Assembly: GCA_018058245.1 (NCBI GenBank)
Contig: JAGPCC010000011.1
Location: 1 to 36,612, forward strand
DNA length: 36,612 bases
Reading direction: 5' to 3'
Source: Verrucomicrobiales bacterium
Lineage (GTDB): Bacteria > Verrucomicrobiota > Verrucomicrobiia > Verrucomicrobiales > DEV007
Below, piece by piece: positions 8,049-16,170 of this stretch. Position numbers and translations under genes: made by a program. Below the pieces are notes generated by a model. The model ran no database searches. It saw only the letters and a list, made by a program, of their open reading frames with translations, and had not been told where the DNA came from. Position 1 is the first letter of the stretch. Every line of letters starts with the position of its first letter.

Positions 8049-9278
8049 TTACGCCCGCAATAACGCGGCAAAGGCTCCGTCGTAGCCATCACGCCAAGGC
8101 AGAGAGGAGACGAGGGACTCGATCTGGAGACCTGACGCCTCCACTACGGCCTCATTTTCCGCGCGGTCGATCGAGCAGGTGCTATAAACCAGACGCCCGC
8201 CGGGTTTCAGCAGTCTTGCGACAGATTTCAAGATGGCGGATTGATTTGCTGCCTGCCGTTCGATGTCGCGCTCCTGAATCCGCCAGCGCACATCTACGCG
8301 CCGCCTCATCACTCCCGAGTTCGAGCACGGGACGTCGAGGAGGATCGCATCGAAAGTGGGGAAGGTATGTCCGCCGTGATCGGGTGCGTTCCACTCCGCT
8401 TGCTGGACCTCGACATTTTCGACGGCGAGACGGTGGAAGTTTTCCCGCATTTGCTCGAGGCGGGGGACGGAATTGTCCGTGGCGACAAGTTGCCCCTGAT
8501 TTTCCATCATCGCAGCGAGGATCGCTGTCTTACCACCGGGAGCGGCGCAGGCATCGAGGACGGTCTCGCCGGGTTTCGGGTCGAGAAGTTGGCACGCGTG
8601 GAGCGTGCCGGGATCCTGCACATAGAGGAGACCTTCCCGGATCCACTCGGGATCGGGCGCTCCGCTGACGCGGAAAAATCCGGGGTATTCCGGGCCGATC
8701 AAGTAGGGTTCGGTCTCCGCCCGTACCCTGTTCAATGCCTCCTGGTCGCGGGCGAGTGGATTGATCCGTGCATAGACCGGAGCGGGTTGATTGTTCCACT
8801 CACAGAGCGCTTCGACGGTGGGAGTATCGTATTGCTTTAGCCAACGTTTGATGAGGAAATCCGGGTGGGAAAAACGGTCTTCGAGCGGCCAATTTTCGAT
8901 CTCGACGAGGAGAGCCGCTTTTTGCCGTTGGGCATTGCGAAGGATTGCATTGACGAGGGATCGCTCGTGTTTGCGGGCGAGATCGACGGTCTCGTTGACG
9001 GCAGCGTGCTCGGCGATCTGGGTTTTAAAGAGCTGATAAAGCCCGAGTCGCAGGAGGTTTTGCGTGAGCGGTTTGATGCTGCCTCGCCGGAAGCGGTCGA
9101 CTAGCTCATCGAGCAGGTAGAGATTCCGAATCGTGCCGTAAAGCAATTCCTGCGCGAGACCGCGATCCGGAGGGGAAAGCCGGAATTCGCGAGACAGTTC
9201 TTCGAGGATATCGGAGGCAAAACGGGAGGTGTCCTCCCAGGTGGTGAGGGCTTCGAGGGCGCAGCGGCGGGCGGACAT
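8049..9278 (-). CDS. rsmB: 16S rRNA (cytosine-967-C5)-methyltransferase RsmB
   Basis: This 409-residue protein matches RsmB/Fmu in order: an N-terminal NusB-like helical RNA-binding domain (about 1-130, with ELLYGTIRNLYLLDELV), then a class I SAM-dependent methyltransferase. Motif I is LDACAAPGGKT (241-251). The two catalytic cysteines of RNA m5C enzymes are C318 (LLDVPCSNSG, releases product) and C368 (YSTCSIDRAENE, attacks C6 of cytosine). It methylates C967 of 16S rRNA in E. coli. The length is near the usual 420-430. The 5' flank is nearly all octamer repeat (9291-9362), and no Shine-Dalgarno sequence is visible before the ATG. It follows the Bat operon and may be expressed by readthrough. 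Confidence 0.95.
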   Translation of the reverse strand: MSARRCALEALTTWEDTSRFASDILEELSREFRLSPPDRGLAQELLYGTIRNLYLLDELVDRFRRGSIKPLTQNLLRLGLYQLFKTQIAEHAAVNETVDLARKHERSLVNAILRNAQRQKAALLVEIENWPLEDRFSHPDFLIKRWLKQYDTPTVEALCEWNNQPAPVYARINPLARDQEALNRVRAETEPYLIGPEYPGFFRVSGAPDPEWIREGLLYVQDPGTLHACQLLDPKPGETVLDACAAPGGKTAILAAMMENQGQLVATDNSVPRLEQMRENFHRLAVENVEVQQAEWNAPDHGGHTFPTFDAILLDVPCSNSGVMRRRVDVRWRIQERDIERQAANQSAILKSVARLLKPGGRLVYSTCSIDRAENEAVVEASGLQIESLVSSLPWRDGYDGAFAALLRA

Positions 9279-9290
9279 GGGGGGGAGGAG

Positions 9291-9362
9291 AGCTTTTTAG
9301 CTTTTTAGCGGTTTAGCGGTTTAGCGGTTTAGCGGTTTAGCGGTTTAGCGGTTTAGCTTTTT
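9291..9362. repeat. Octanucleotide tandem array, nine units
   Basis: There are nine contiguous 8-bp units: two AGCTTTTT (9291-9306), six perfect AGCGGTTT (9307-9354) and one AGCTTTTT (9355-9362). The array covers the last codons and stop of the beta-propeller gene (TAA at 9347-9345) and most of the gap to rsmB. Because 8 is not a multiple of 3, three repeats read through all frames, and the array carries stops on both strands (TAA in AAACCGCT-reading frames, TAG on the plus strand). Perfect short units like this are expected to change copy number by slipped-strand replication. Confidence 0.95.
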
Positions 9363-10313
9363 GCGGAGGGTTTTGGCGGGGGTGCCATCGAGTACTAGGG
9401 TGTTGGCGAGGCTGTTTCCAAAGTTGGTGAAATCGTGAAAAGTCCAGACAACTTCTTTTTGGCGAGTGACTTCGATGATTTGGGGATTGTCTGGCCCGGC
9501 GTGACAATTGCCAAAACGAAGGTTGCCGTTCTTTAGCTCCTCGATCGTGGTGACCCAGGCGAGAGTGATCCCAGGGAGGTCATTTTGTTCCAATTTCCAG
9601 ACGATTTCTTTACTGGGGGTGACTTCGAGGATGCTGTGTCCATTGCCGGTGGTGATGAGGTAGTTGCCATTGGCGGCGATGATCGCGGAAAAACAGCGTC
9701 CACCGAAGGCCTCGGGACCGTGGCCGTTCGCAGGACTTTTCCCAAAAAGTGGAATGGGGAATTCCCATACCACTTTGCCGTCGGCATCATACTCTTTCAC
9801 GATCTGGTCTGCCTCGTGCGCGACGAGAAAGTGCCCGTTCGCAAGACGATGTACTTGCCGGGTGTCGGAGTGCGGATTTGGCGCCGAGACCTCGAGCGGT
9901 AGCTCTTTCACGATGGATTTTGCCGGAGTCACTTCGAGGATGCGGCCTGCACCGGACTCGACGATTAGGGTGTTGCCATTCTCTAAGCGCTCGAAGGAGT
10001 GGATTTCGACTTTGCCATCTTCCGCTCTACGGTTCTCTGTCTTTGCGTCGTATTCCCACACGGTCTTCCCGTCGAGATCGATCTCGACGACACGTGGCCA
10101 GCCGTCCTGGGTCAGGAAGTTCCCATTGGGAAGAAGAAAAAGACCGTGTACGGCACCGAGAGGATGATGGAAGAGAACTTTATTGTCCGCCGCCGGATCG
10201 ACGATGACGAGACCTTTCCCGGCCTCTGCACCGATGACAAGACGCTCCGCTGGCGCTGCCTGTAGTGGGGAAAGGAGGAACGGGAGCAGGAAAAGTAGAG
10301 GGACTGGTCTCAT
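9345..10313 (-). CDS. Secreted PQQ-like/arylsulfotransferase-like beta-propeller protein
   Basis: A 322-residue exported protein: signal peptide MRPVPLLFLLPFLLSPLQAA, then five to six repeats pairing a L-x-NGN-x-L strand (LPNGNFL, LENGNTL, LANGHFL, AANGNYL, LKNGNLR) with a V-E-x-(D/T)-x-x-x-(K)-x-VW strand (EIDLDGKTVWEY, EVTPAKSIVKEL, EYDADGKVVWEF, EVTPSKEIVWKL, EVTRQKEVVW). This is a beta-propeller resembling PQQ-like or arylsulfotransferase propellers; I see no catalytic signature. The ATG at 10313 overlaps the batE stop (ATGA, 10310-10313), implying translational coupling to the Bat operon. A longer frame extending to 10709 is rejected because it lacks a signal peptide and is antisense-composition arginine-rich. 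The C-terminus runs into the octamer array. The role is unknown. Confidence 0.88.
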   Translation of the reverse strand: MRPVPLLFLLPFLLSPLQAAPAERLVIGAEAGKGLVIVDPAADNKVLFHHPLGAVHGLFLLPNGNFLTQDGWPRVVEIDLDGKTVWEYDAKTENRRAEDGKVEIHSFERLENGNTLIVESGAGRILEVTPAKSIVKELPLEVSAPNPHSDTRQVHRLANGHFLVAHEADQIVKEYDADGKVVWEFPIPLFGKSPANGHGPEAFGGRCFSAIIAANGNYLITTGNGHSILEVTPSKEIVWKLEQNDLPGITLAWVTTIEELKNGNLRFGNCHAGPDNPQIIEVTRQKEVVWTFHDFTNFGNSLANTLVLDGTPAKTLRKKLNR

Positions 10314-11104
10314 GGAGTGTTGTGGGAAAGGGACGCAGAAAGGGGCCAAACCGGCCGAAGTGATTCGGACCGGATCCAGCCGCGGAGATCGCCGGGGATC
10401 TCGATGTAGGTCCAGCTGTCGGCGGCGCGGAGAATTCGGACTTCGGACCCAGGCGGGAGTTCGATGACGGATTTTGCGTCGGGGACTGGTGCGGTGAGAG
10501 CCTTCGCCTCGGGATCGGTGATTGTCGCGAAAACTTCCACTGCGATCCGTGTGTCTCGGTAGATTCCCACTCGGGAAAAGACCACGGCGGCCATGGTCGC
10601 GAGGATCGCGAGGGTGATGAGGCTCGAGCGATTCGGTCGCAAGCGCTTTACGAGCATTCCCAACGCGAGCGCAAGCAGGGCGATCCAGATCGCTAGGGAG
10701 ACGGCCCACGGAGCGAAGGTCGCGGGGAGGGCTCCGATAAAGCGCTCCAGACGAGTCCCGGAAAATTCGAGGAACGCGAGTTTGGATCGCAGAAAAGCGA
10801 GATTCTGCTGCACCTCCGGCATCGCGGGTTCCACGACGAGAGCGCGGCGCATCCAGAGGATTGCTTCCCCGAACTTGTCGAGCCGGTATTTGGCGGTGCC
10901 GAGATTGTAGAAGAGTTCGGCGGAGATATTTCCCTCTGCGGCGAGTTTCTCATAAGCGGAGGCCGCGTCGGCATATTTCCCGGCTTCGAAATCGGCATTT
11001 GCCGCCTCGAAGGCAGCATCTGGGGGAGGTGCCGCCCCGATCAGTGGGCTGACCGAAAGGAAGAGTGCGCAGAAAAGAACTTGAATGGGGAAGGGGACGT
11101 TCAT
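10310..11104 (-). CDS. batE: BatE-like TPR/SH3 membrane protein
   Basis: A 264-residue protein: signal peptide (MNVPFPIQVLFCALFLSVSP); two TPR units (about 26-100, with AAFEAANADFEAGKYADAA and ELFYNLGTAKYRLDKFGEA); two hydrophobic segments (about 125-150 and 160-175); and a bacterial SH3-like C-terminal domain (KSVIELPPGSEVRIL... WTYIEIPGDLRGWI). TPR plus SH3 in this position matches BatE of Bacteroidetes and spirochaete Bat (aerotolerance) operons, which are proposed to form an envelope complex with the VWA proteins BatA and BatB; the biochemistry is unsettled. The ATG at 11104 comes 1 nt after the batD stop (TGA-A-ATG), so translation is probably coupled. A longer in-frame start at 11236 lies inside batD and lacks an N-terminal signal. 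Confidence 0.85.
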   Translation of the reverse strand: MNVPFPIQVLFCALFLSVSPLIGAAPPPDAAFEAANADFEAGKYADAASAYEKLAAEGNISAELFYNLGTAKYRLDKFGEAILWMRRALVVEPAMPEVQQNLAFLRSKLAFLEFSGTRLERFIGALPATFAPWAVSLAIWIALLALALGMLVKRLRPNRSSLITLAILATMAAVVFSRVGIYRDTRIAVEVFATITDPEAKALTAPVPDAKSVIELPPGSEVRILRAADSWTYIEIPGDLRGWIRSESLRPVWPLSASLSHNTP

Positions 11105-11105
11105 T

Positions 11106-12830
11106 TCAGTGGCGCGGAAGTTTGTTGAGCATCGCCTCAAATTTACTGACTTCAGCAGCCGGAACGGGAACATCGTTTTCCGCCATGCCGCTATAAAGAA
11201 TCGTCGCGCATACTTCAGAGACCTGTGCGATGACATGGGTTACCTTCTCTGGAGCGTCAGGATGCTCCTTTTTCCAAAGGTCGAGGGCTTCGAGAACAGC
11301 GTGGAAAAATTCTTTTCGTGGGCTGCCGACCTGCGGGAGATTCTTGACGGCACGAGCGAAGGTGAGGTTTTGTGCCCGCCCGGCACGGTATTCGGCAAAT
11401 CGATTCCACCAGCGAACTAGTCCGAAACCAAGGATCGTGCAGAATGCGATCGAGAAAAGCACCTGAATGATGTAAAAAAATGTACCTGGAGCAGATCCTC
11501 CGGCATTGGCTACCCACCTCGATGGCCCGGTTCGGATGTGCAGGATGTCGTTGAACTCCGCAGTGGGAGGTTTTGCCGCTGGCAATTTTCCCGGAAAGCT
11601 GTCTTCTCCTGAAAATTGGATTGCAGTGCCTGCGTTTCTGGGGCGGTCATCGGTGAGCGTGATTGGGATCGGCTCGCTGCGTAGAGTGACGTATTTGTCC
11701 TTTTGCGGATCGAAATAGGTGAGCAGGAACGGGGGAATCACCGCAGTCTTTGTCTCGGGGATGACCACTTGGGAGAATTTGGCTTTCCCCGGATTGATGC
11801 CGTCCGAGTCGGAGGCGTCATCGAGTTCTTTGTTCGCCGGATAGGACTTCCAGATTCCCGTTTGCGGGATCTCAAATACCGGTGCGCTCATCGTGCGAAG
11901 ATTACCGATGCCGGTGATTTCAAATTCCATCGAGATCGGGTCACCGACGCCTACGCTGGTGGTGGACGCTTTGGTTGCCATCTCAAATGCGCCGACGCCC
12001 CCAGTGAAGCTGACCGGTGCACTGTCGGGGAGAGGTTTTACCTCCACATTGATCGAGTTTGTCGTCAGTTCCTGTGTGGTCTGACTCCTGAAAAAGGCGG
12101 ACAATCCGAATCCAGAATCAGTGTCCATGACTCGCAACCCGATCTGGGCAGGCCCGAGTAGATGGCTGCCAGGCTTGAGCGCAAAAAGGGTGGAGGGCAG
12201 GCTCGCGGAAGTGTAGAAGGAATTTCCCACCTCCGCCCCATCCGTTCGAATATCGCGGAACGACTCAAAGACAAAACTTTCGTTTTCGATCTTTGCATTG
12301 TTGACCCCAGCGATTGAATTCCGTCCTCTCACATAAGCGGTCAATGAAAAGGGGACGATCTCGTTCACGTAGAAGGATTCTTTGCTAAGCTCCAGTTTTC
12401 CGAATAATGGTTTTGTCGCATCGAGATCGGAATCCTTCTGGCTTTTTTCATAGATGGTCACTTCCACCTCGCGAGTGGGATAAGCGACTCCCTTCACGAG
12501 CACATCGAACGAGGGAATCTTGAAGGTTCCGGGAGTGTTCCCTCGAAAGCGGTAGTAGTAATTATTTTCAATCTTGCTGACTCCGTTCACCACGGTAATC
12601 GAGGACTGCGAACCAGAAAAGGAAATCTCCAATCCGGGAGCGTCGAGAGTCTGAGGGAGGGTCGCTTCTCCGTTCGTGACTTTCACGATGAACTGACTAA
12701 TCTCCCCGAGAAGGACACGATTGCTCAGCAAGTTGACGGTGACGGGAGCGCTCGCCGGGACCTGCTGCGCGATGAGCGGGCATATCCCGGTCGCAAAAAG
12801 AGCACAGAGAAAGGAAAGTCGGAGTGACAT
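11106..12830 (-). CDS. batD: BatD family protein
   Basis: A 574-residue protein with a signal peptide (MSLRLSFLCALFATGICPLIAQQ), a long periplasmic region of Ig-like beta domains (LNNRVLLGEISQF-like strand at about 33-48; NNYYYRFRGNTPGTFKIP at about 88-105), a single transmembrane helix near residues 450-475 (FFYIIQVLFSIAFCTILGFGLV) and a basic, helical cytoplasmic tail of about 100 residues. This layout is that of BatD (oxygen-tolerance family), which sits next to batA-batB-batC in other genomes. It is thought to be an envelope scaffold partner of the VWA proteins. The start is 8 nt after the batB-batC stop at 12839. No catalytic residues are expected or seen. Confidence 0.88.
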   Translation of the reverse strand: MSLRLSFLCALFATGICPLIAQQVPASAPVTVNLLSNRVLLGEISQFIVKVTNGEATLPQTLDAPGLEISFSGSQSSITVVNGVSKIENNYYYRFRGNTPGTFKIPSFDVLVKGVAYPTREVEVTIYEKSQKDSDLDATKPLFGKLELSKESFYVNEIVPFSLTAYVRGRNSIAGVNNAKIENESFVFESFRDIRTDGAEVGNSFYTSASLPSTLFALKPGSHLLGPAQIGLRVMDTDSGFGLSAFFRSQTTQELTTNSINVEVKPLPDSAPVSFTGGVGAFEMATKASTTSVGVGDPISMEFEITGIGNLRTMSAPVFEIPQTGIWKSYPANKELDDASDSDGINPGKAKFSQVVIPETKTAVIPPFLLTYFDPQKDKYVTLRSEPIPITLTDDRPRNAGTAIQFSGEDSFPGKLPAAKPPTAEFNDILHIRTGPSRWVANAGGSAPGTFFYIIQVLFSIAFCTILGFGLVRWWNRFAEYRAGRAQNLTFARAVKNLPQVGSPRKEFFHAVLEALDLWKKEHPDAPEKVTHVIAQVSEVCATILYSGMAENDVPVPAAEVSKFEAMLNKLPRH

Positions 12831-12838
12831 AAGGGAAA

Positions 12839-15115
12839 TTACCAGTTTTTGAACTTTTCGCCCTTGGCGGATTTGAGAATAGGGCGCACTTCGGTCTCGT
12901 CCGCGAGGGCATCTAGAAGCTGTCGTGCTTCTGTCGGAGAATATCCAGTTTCCGGGTTTTGTTTCATTTCCGCCGGACTCGGCTGTCCTGCTCCGATTTG
13001 ATTCTGCGGCTGCTCTTGGTTCGGGTTGGCCTCTAGCTCGCCATTCTTTGGTGCGTCGGGTTGCTCTGGCGGCTGTCCTTGGGAGGGCTGCTGCTGGTCC
13101 TTCTTCTGATCTCCCTTGCCCTCTTTCGGCTGGTCGGATGGTTGCTGATCGCCCTTCTCTTTTCCTTTTTCCTTGTCTTCTTGACCTTCCCCCGGTTTTG
13201 GTTCGGGCGGTGGTTGTTCGCCTTCTGGTTTGTCACTTTTCTCGCCGGGATCTTTCTCCTTCTGGTCTTTGGAATCCCCCTTCTGATCATCCTTGGGTTG
13301 ATCCTGGTCGTTCTTGTCCTGGTCTTTCTGATCGTCCTTTGGTTGATCCTGATCCTTCTTGTCCTGATCCTTCTTGTCCTGATCCTTCTGCTCGTCCTTT
13401 TTCTCGTCCTTTTTCTCGTCCTTTTTCTCGTCTTCTTTCTTCTCTTCTTCGTCTTTCTTCTTGTCTTCTTTCTTCTTGTCTTCTTTTTCGTCCTTCTTTT
13501 TCTGTTCTTCTTTTTGTTTTTCCTGCTCTTCCTTTTGTTTTTTCAGTTCGTCGAGACGCTTCTGAACCAGTTCTCGATTGTGCAAGGCACGGGCGTTTTC
13601 CGGATCTAGGGCGAGTGTCGAGTTGTAGTGTTCGATTGCATTTTCCCACTCACGAATCGTATTATCTACCACTTCTCCGGTCGCGGAGAGGGATTGCACC
13701 TGATCGGGGTCCGCTTTTTTGGCCGACCCAGTCAGACGGGTTTCCCCTTGTTTGAAAAGGGTGTTGCCGAGATTGTAATGCGCCTGGCTCTGCACCAGTT
13801 CCGATCCGTCGGCGAGGGCTTGCCCGTAGGCCTCCGAAGCGCGTTCAAAGTTTCCGAGACTGTAGGCGGCTGCCCCGATGCCCATCTGCAACCTTGCACG
13901 GTCCTTTTGGGTCATTCTCTCTGCGAGGTTTCCTTCGTAAAGTTCCAAGGCGGACTGGTAGTTTTTCTCTTGATAGGCTTTGTAGCCGTGTGTGAGTTGA
14001 TCCTTTGCGGAAACCCCGGCGGGAGCAAGGAACAAAACGACAAGTCCTGCCGTGAGACGCCGCACTGAGTCGGGATTTAAGGGACGTTTCGGACGTGGCT
14101 TCAGCCAGAAGAGGGGGATTACATAACCCAGGAGGAGGCATAGCAAAGCAATGCTGAGCGGCCACATGAAGCGCTCAACGGGACGGAGTCGGGTTTCACT
14201 TTCTTCTCGCGAAGTTGCAATGCCTCGACGGATCTGTTCCACTACGTGGGTGAGCGAAGCCTGACCTCCGAGATGGATGTAGGCTCCCCCTCCCGACGCG
14301 AGTGCCTGCATGGCTTTGGGGTCGAGACGAGTGCGAACGACCTGACCAGCTTCGTCTTTCACGAACACTCCCGGGATAGGATCGCCGTTGGCATCGGACT
14401 CGGGAATGATCGATCCCTCGGCCGTCCCGACGCCAACAGTCAAGATCGCCATTCCCATTTTTGCAGCATTGGCGCGGACTTTTTCGATTTCATCACTGCC
14501 TTCGAGGGCTTCGCCATCGGAGAAGAGGACCAGCGCGCTCTGCGGTAACTCCGCTTCTTTGAAGGTCTCCATCGCAAGTTCTGCCGCTGCGGAAAGATTT
14601 GTGCCTCCTCGGGGAATGATTTCGGTATCGAGCTGATCGATTGCTTCGAGGACGGCCTCATGATCGACTGTCAGTGGTGCCTGGACAAACGCGCGACCGG
14701 CGAAAGCGATGAGACCGACACGGTCATCGGGCAGGGAGAGAATGATGTCCTTGGCGGCGAGTTTTGCCCGCGTGAGCCGGTTCGGTGGCAGATCGTCAGA
14801 CATCATGCTGCGGGAAGTGTCGATCGCGAGGATGAGATTGCGAGCGTCGGTCTCGGTTTCTACCTCGTCAAAGCCTAGTTGCGGTCGGGCAAGAGCGGTG
14901 AGGATGGCAACAAAGGAAAGGGTTTGGAAACTAAAAACAATCCAGCGCTGGGTCCGACTGTTTCCGCTGATCAATCGAGCGGCGAGACGAGGGGATACGA
15001 GACCGGGGAGCTGCCTCGCTGTTTTCCGGTGCGCCCAGAATCGGAGTGCGACGAGGGGCAGCAGGAGAATCAAGCCCTGAAACCACTCTGGGTTCTGGAA
15101 GGTGAGGCCGTTCAT
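12839..15115 (-). CDS. batB: BatB-BatC fusion: VWA domain, membrane helices, TPR, K/D/E/Q-rich tail
   Basis: 758 residues. N-terminal membrane segments (about 12-25 and 58-75) precede a von Willebrand A domain with an intact MIDAS: D99-x-S101-x-S103 (AIDTSRSM), T172 (RGGTNLS) and D200 (FSDGEAL). Two hydrophobic stretches follow (about 317-338 and 353-370, the second ending AGVSA like an internal signal). A TPR region (about 372-520) and a charged low-complexity segment (about 524-660) of K, D, E and Q come next, then a P/Q/G-rich linker and a short conserved-looking end (about 705-758, YSPTEARQLLDALADE). BatB and BatC are separate genes in most operons, so this is a fusion. The start overlaps the batA stop by 4 nt (15112-15115). 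It is probably an inner-membrane protein with both domains outside the cytoplasm or on opposite sides; the topology is uncertain. Confidence 0.9.
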   Translation of the reverse strand: MNGLTFQNPEWFQGLILLLPLVALRFWAHRKTARQLPGLVSPRLAARLISGNSRTQRWIVFSFQTLSFVAILTALARPQLGFDEVETETDARNLILAIDTSRSMMSDDLPPNRLTRAKLAAKDIILSLPDDRVGLIAFAGRAFVQAPLTVDHEAVLEAIDQLDTEIIPRGGTNLSAAAELAMETFKEAELPQSALVLFSDGEALEGSDEIEKVRANAAKMGMAILTVGVGTAEGSIIPESDANGDPIPGVFVKDEAGQVVRTRLDPKAMQALASGGGAYIHLGGQASLTHVVEQIRRGIATSREESETRLRPVERFMWPLSIALLCLLLGYVIPLFWLKPRPKRPLNPDSVRRLTAGLVVLFLAPAGVSAKDQLTHGYKAYQEKNYQSALELYEGNLAERMTQKDRARLQMGIGAAAYSLGNFERASEAYGQALADGSELVQSQAHYNLGNTLFKQGETRLTGSAKKADPDQVQSLSATGEVVDNTIREWENAIEHYNSTLALDPENARALHNRELVQKRLDELKKQKEEQEKQKEEQKKKDEKEDKKKEDKKKDEEEKKEDEKKDEKKDEKKDEQKDQDKKDQDKKDQDQPKDDQKDQDKNDQDQPKDDQKGDSKDQKEKDPGEKSDKPEGEQPPPEPKPGEGQEDKEKGKEKGDQQPSDQPKEGKGDQKKDQQQPSQGQPPEQPDAPKNGELEANPNQEQPQNQIGAGQPSPAEMKQNPETGYSPTEARQLLDALADETEVRPILKSAKGEKFKNW
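13351..13438. repeat. In-frame minisatellite in the BatC-like tail
   Basis: On the plus strand, two perfect copies of the 15-mer GATCCTTCTTGTCCT (13351-13380) and a partial third are followed by three perfect 12-mers CTCGTCCTTTTT (13391-13426) and a diverged fourth (13427-13438). Both periods are multiples of three, so copy-number change would lengthen or shorten the K/D/E/Q tail without a frameshift. A related, longer 40-50 bp periodicity (Q-P-K-D-D-Q units) continues to about 13260. Confidence 0.85.
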
Positions 15116-16122
15116 GGGTATCGTTTCCAGAAAGTCTCGTTTCCGATGAGAGTCAATATCCCGAATCCAAGACCCGCAATCGCAAACCAGTGAAAGAGTT
15201 CGGCACTCTCGACCCGTGTTTGTTTCTTGATTTCGGTTTTTTCCATTTTGTCAATTTGCTCGAAGATCCGTTCGAGGCCGGAGGTGTCTTGCGCACGAAA
15301 GTACTCGCCGTCTGCGATACGGGCAATCTCCTTCAGCGTTCCTTCATCAAACTCTTGCGAGAGATTCTGAACTCCCGCAGGGGTCTGGACGGTATAATTG
15401 CCGTAGGTGCCCACGGCAACGGTGTAGACCCGGATGTTGAGTGTCTTGGCGAGTCGGGCGGCCTCGATCGGAGAAAGGTTTCCCGCGTTGTTTACTCCGT
15501 CTGTGAGCAGCACGATGACCTTGCTTTTGGATGTCCGTTTGTCGAGTCGTTTCGCCGCCGCTGCGATGGCAGATCCGATCGCAGTCCCGTCTTCGACCAT
15601 GCCGATCTGAACTCGCCCGAGGCCCTGCGGCCCCTCCAACCAAGCTTTTGAGAGGGTGAGGGGACTCGCGAGATAAGGACGGCCTGCAAAGGCGAGAATC
15701 CCGATCCGGTCTGAAGTCCTGCCTTTGATGAAATCCCGAGTTACCTTTTTAGCGGCCTGGAGTCGATTGGCACGACTTCCTTCGATTCGAAAATCCTCGA
15801 TCTGCATCGAACGAGAGACATCAATCGCGAGGATCAATTCTACGCCGCTCTCGGAAATCTGTTCGGTGCGATTGATCCATTGTGGCCGCGTCAGGGCTAG
15901 AATAACGCAAAACATGGATAGAAAAATCGAGGCGAGTCTGAATCCTCCCGCCCGTCCTCGTGCGATCGGACCGAGGCGGTTCAAAATATGCAGCGACGAA
16001 AATACGACCGCTCCTTGATTCCCTGAGCGGCTCTTCAGGAGCGCGAGCAAGGGAAGCAAGAGGAGGAGACCGATCACCCAGGGATAGGCTAGTTGAAAAG
16101 TCGTTTCGGCAAAGACAATCAT
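15112..16122 (-). CDS. batA: BatA family VWA protein
   Basis: A 336-residue integral membrane protein: helices at about 13-29 and 60-78, a VWA domain (about 94-290) with an intact MIDAS (D101-x-S103-x-S105 in AIDVSRSM; T in EDGTAIGSA; D in LLTDGVNNAG), and a C-terminal helix (about 310-330, FHWFAIAGLGFGILTLIG). The sequence ISESGVELILAIDVSRSM plus VEDGTAIG is characteristic of BatA. The membrane-anchored VWA domain is expected to bind partners through a metal ion. In most genomes moxR (AAA+) and a DUF58 gene lie directly upstream; here the upstream gene is fabH, 48 nt away. The 4-nt overlap with batB-batC implies coupling. Confidence 0.92.
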   Translation of the reverse strand: MIVFAETTFQLAYPWVIGLLLLLPLLALLKSRSGNQGAVVFSSLHILNRLGPIARGRAGGFRLASIFLSMFCVILALTRPQWINRTEQISESGVELILAIDVSRSMQIEDFRIEGSRANRLQAAKKVTRDFIKGRTSDRIGILAFAGRPYLASPLTLSKAWLEGPQGLGRVQIGMVEDGTAIGSAIAAAAKRLDKRTSKSKVIVLLTDGVNNAGNLSPIEAARLAKTLNIRVYTVAVGTYGNYTVQTPAGVQNLSQEFDEGTLKEIARIADGEYFRAQDTSGLERIFEQIDKMEKTEIKKQTRVESAELFHWFAIAGLGFGILTLIGNETFWKRYP

Positions 16123-16170
16123 AGGATTACGGAGGGTAAGACACCGTAAGATGTTCTTTGCTCAAGCTTC

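Noticed and set aside
9345-10709. Longer 454-codon version of the beta-propeller gene
   Set aside because: The extra N-terminus is Arg/Pro-rich and lies inside batE; the signal peptide starts at 10313 and overlaps the batE stop in a typical ATGA.
13061-13609. Plus-strand ORF of 182 codons that is strongly hydrophobic (L/F/V-rich), resembling a membrane protein
   Set aside because: It is the antisense of the K/D/E/Q-rich BatC-like tail; reversing those codons produces L, F and V. The minus-strand frame has domains and operon context.
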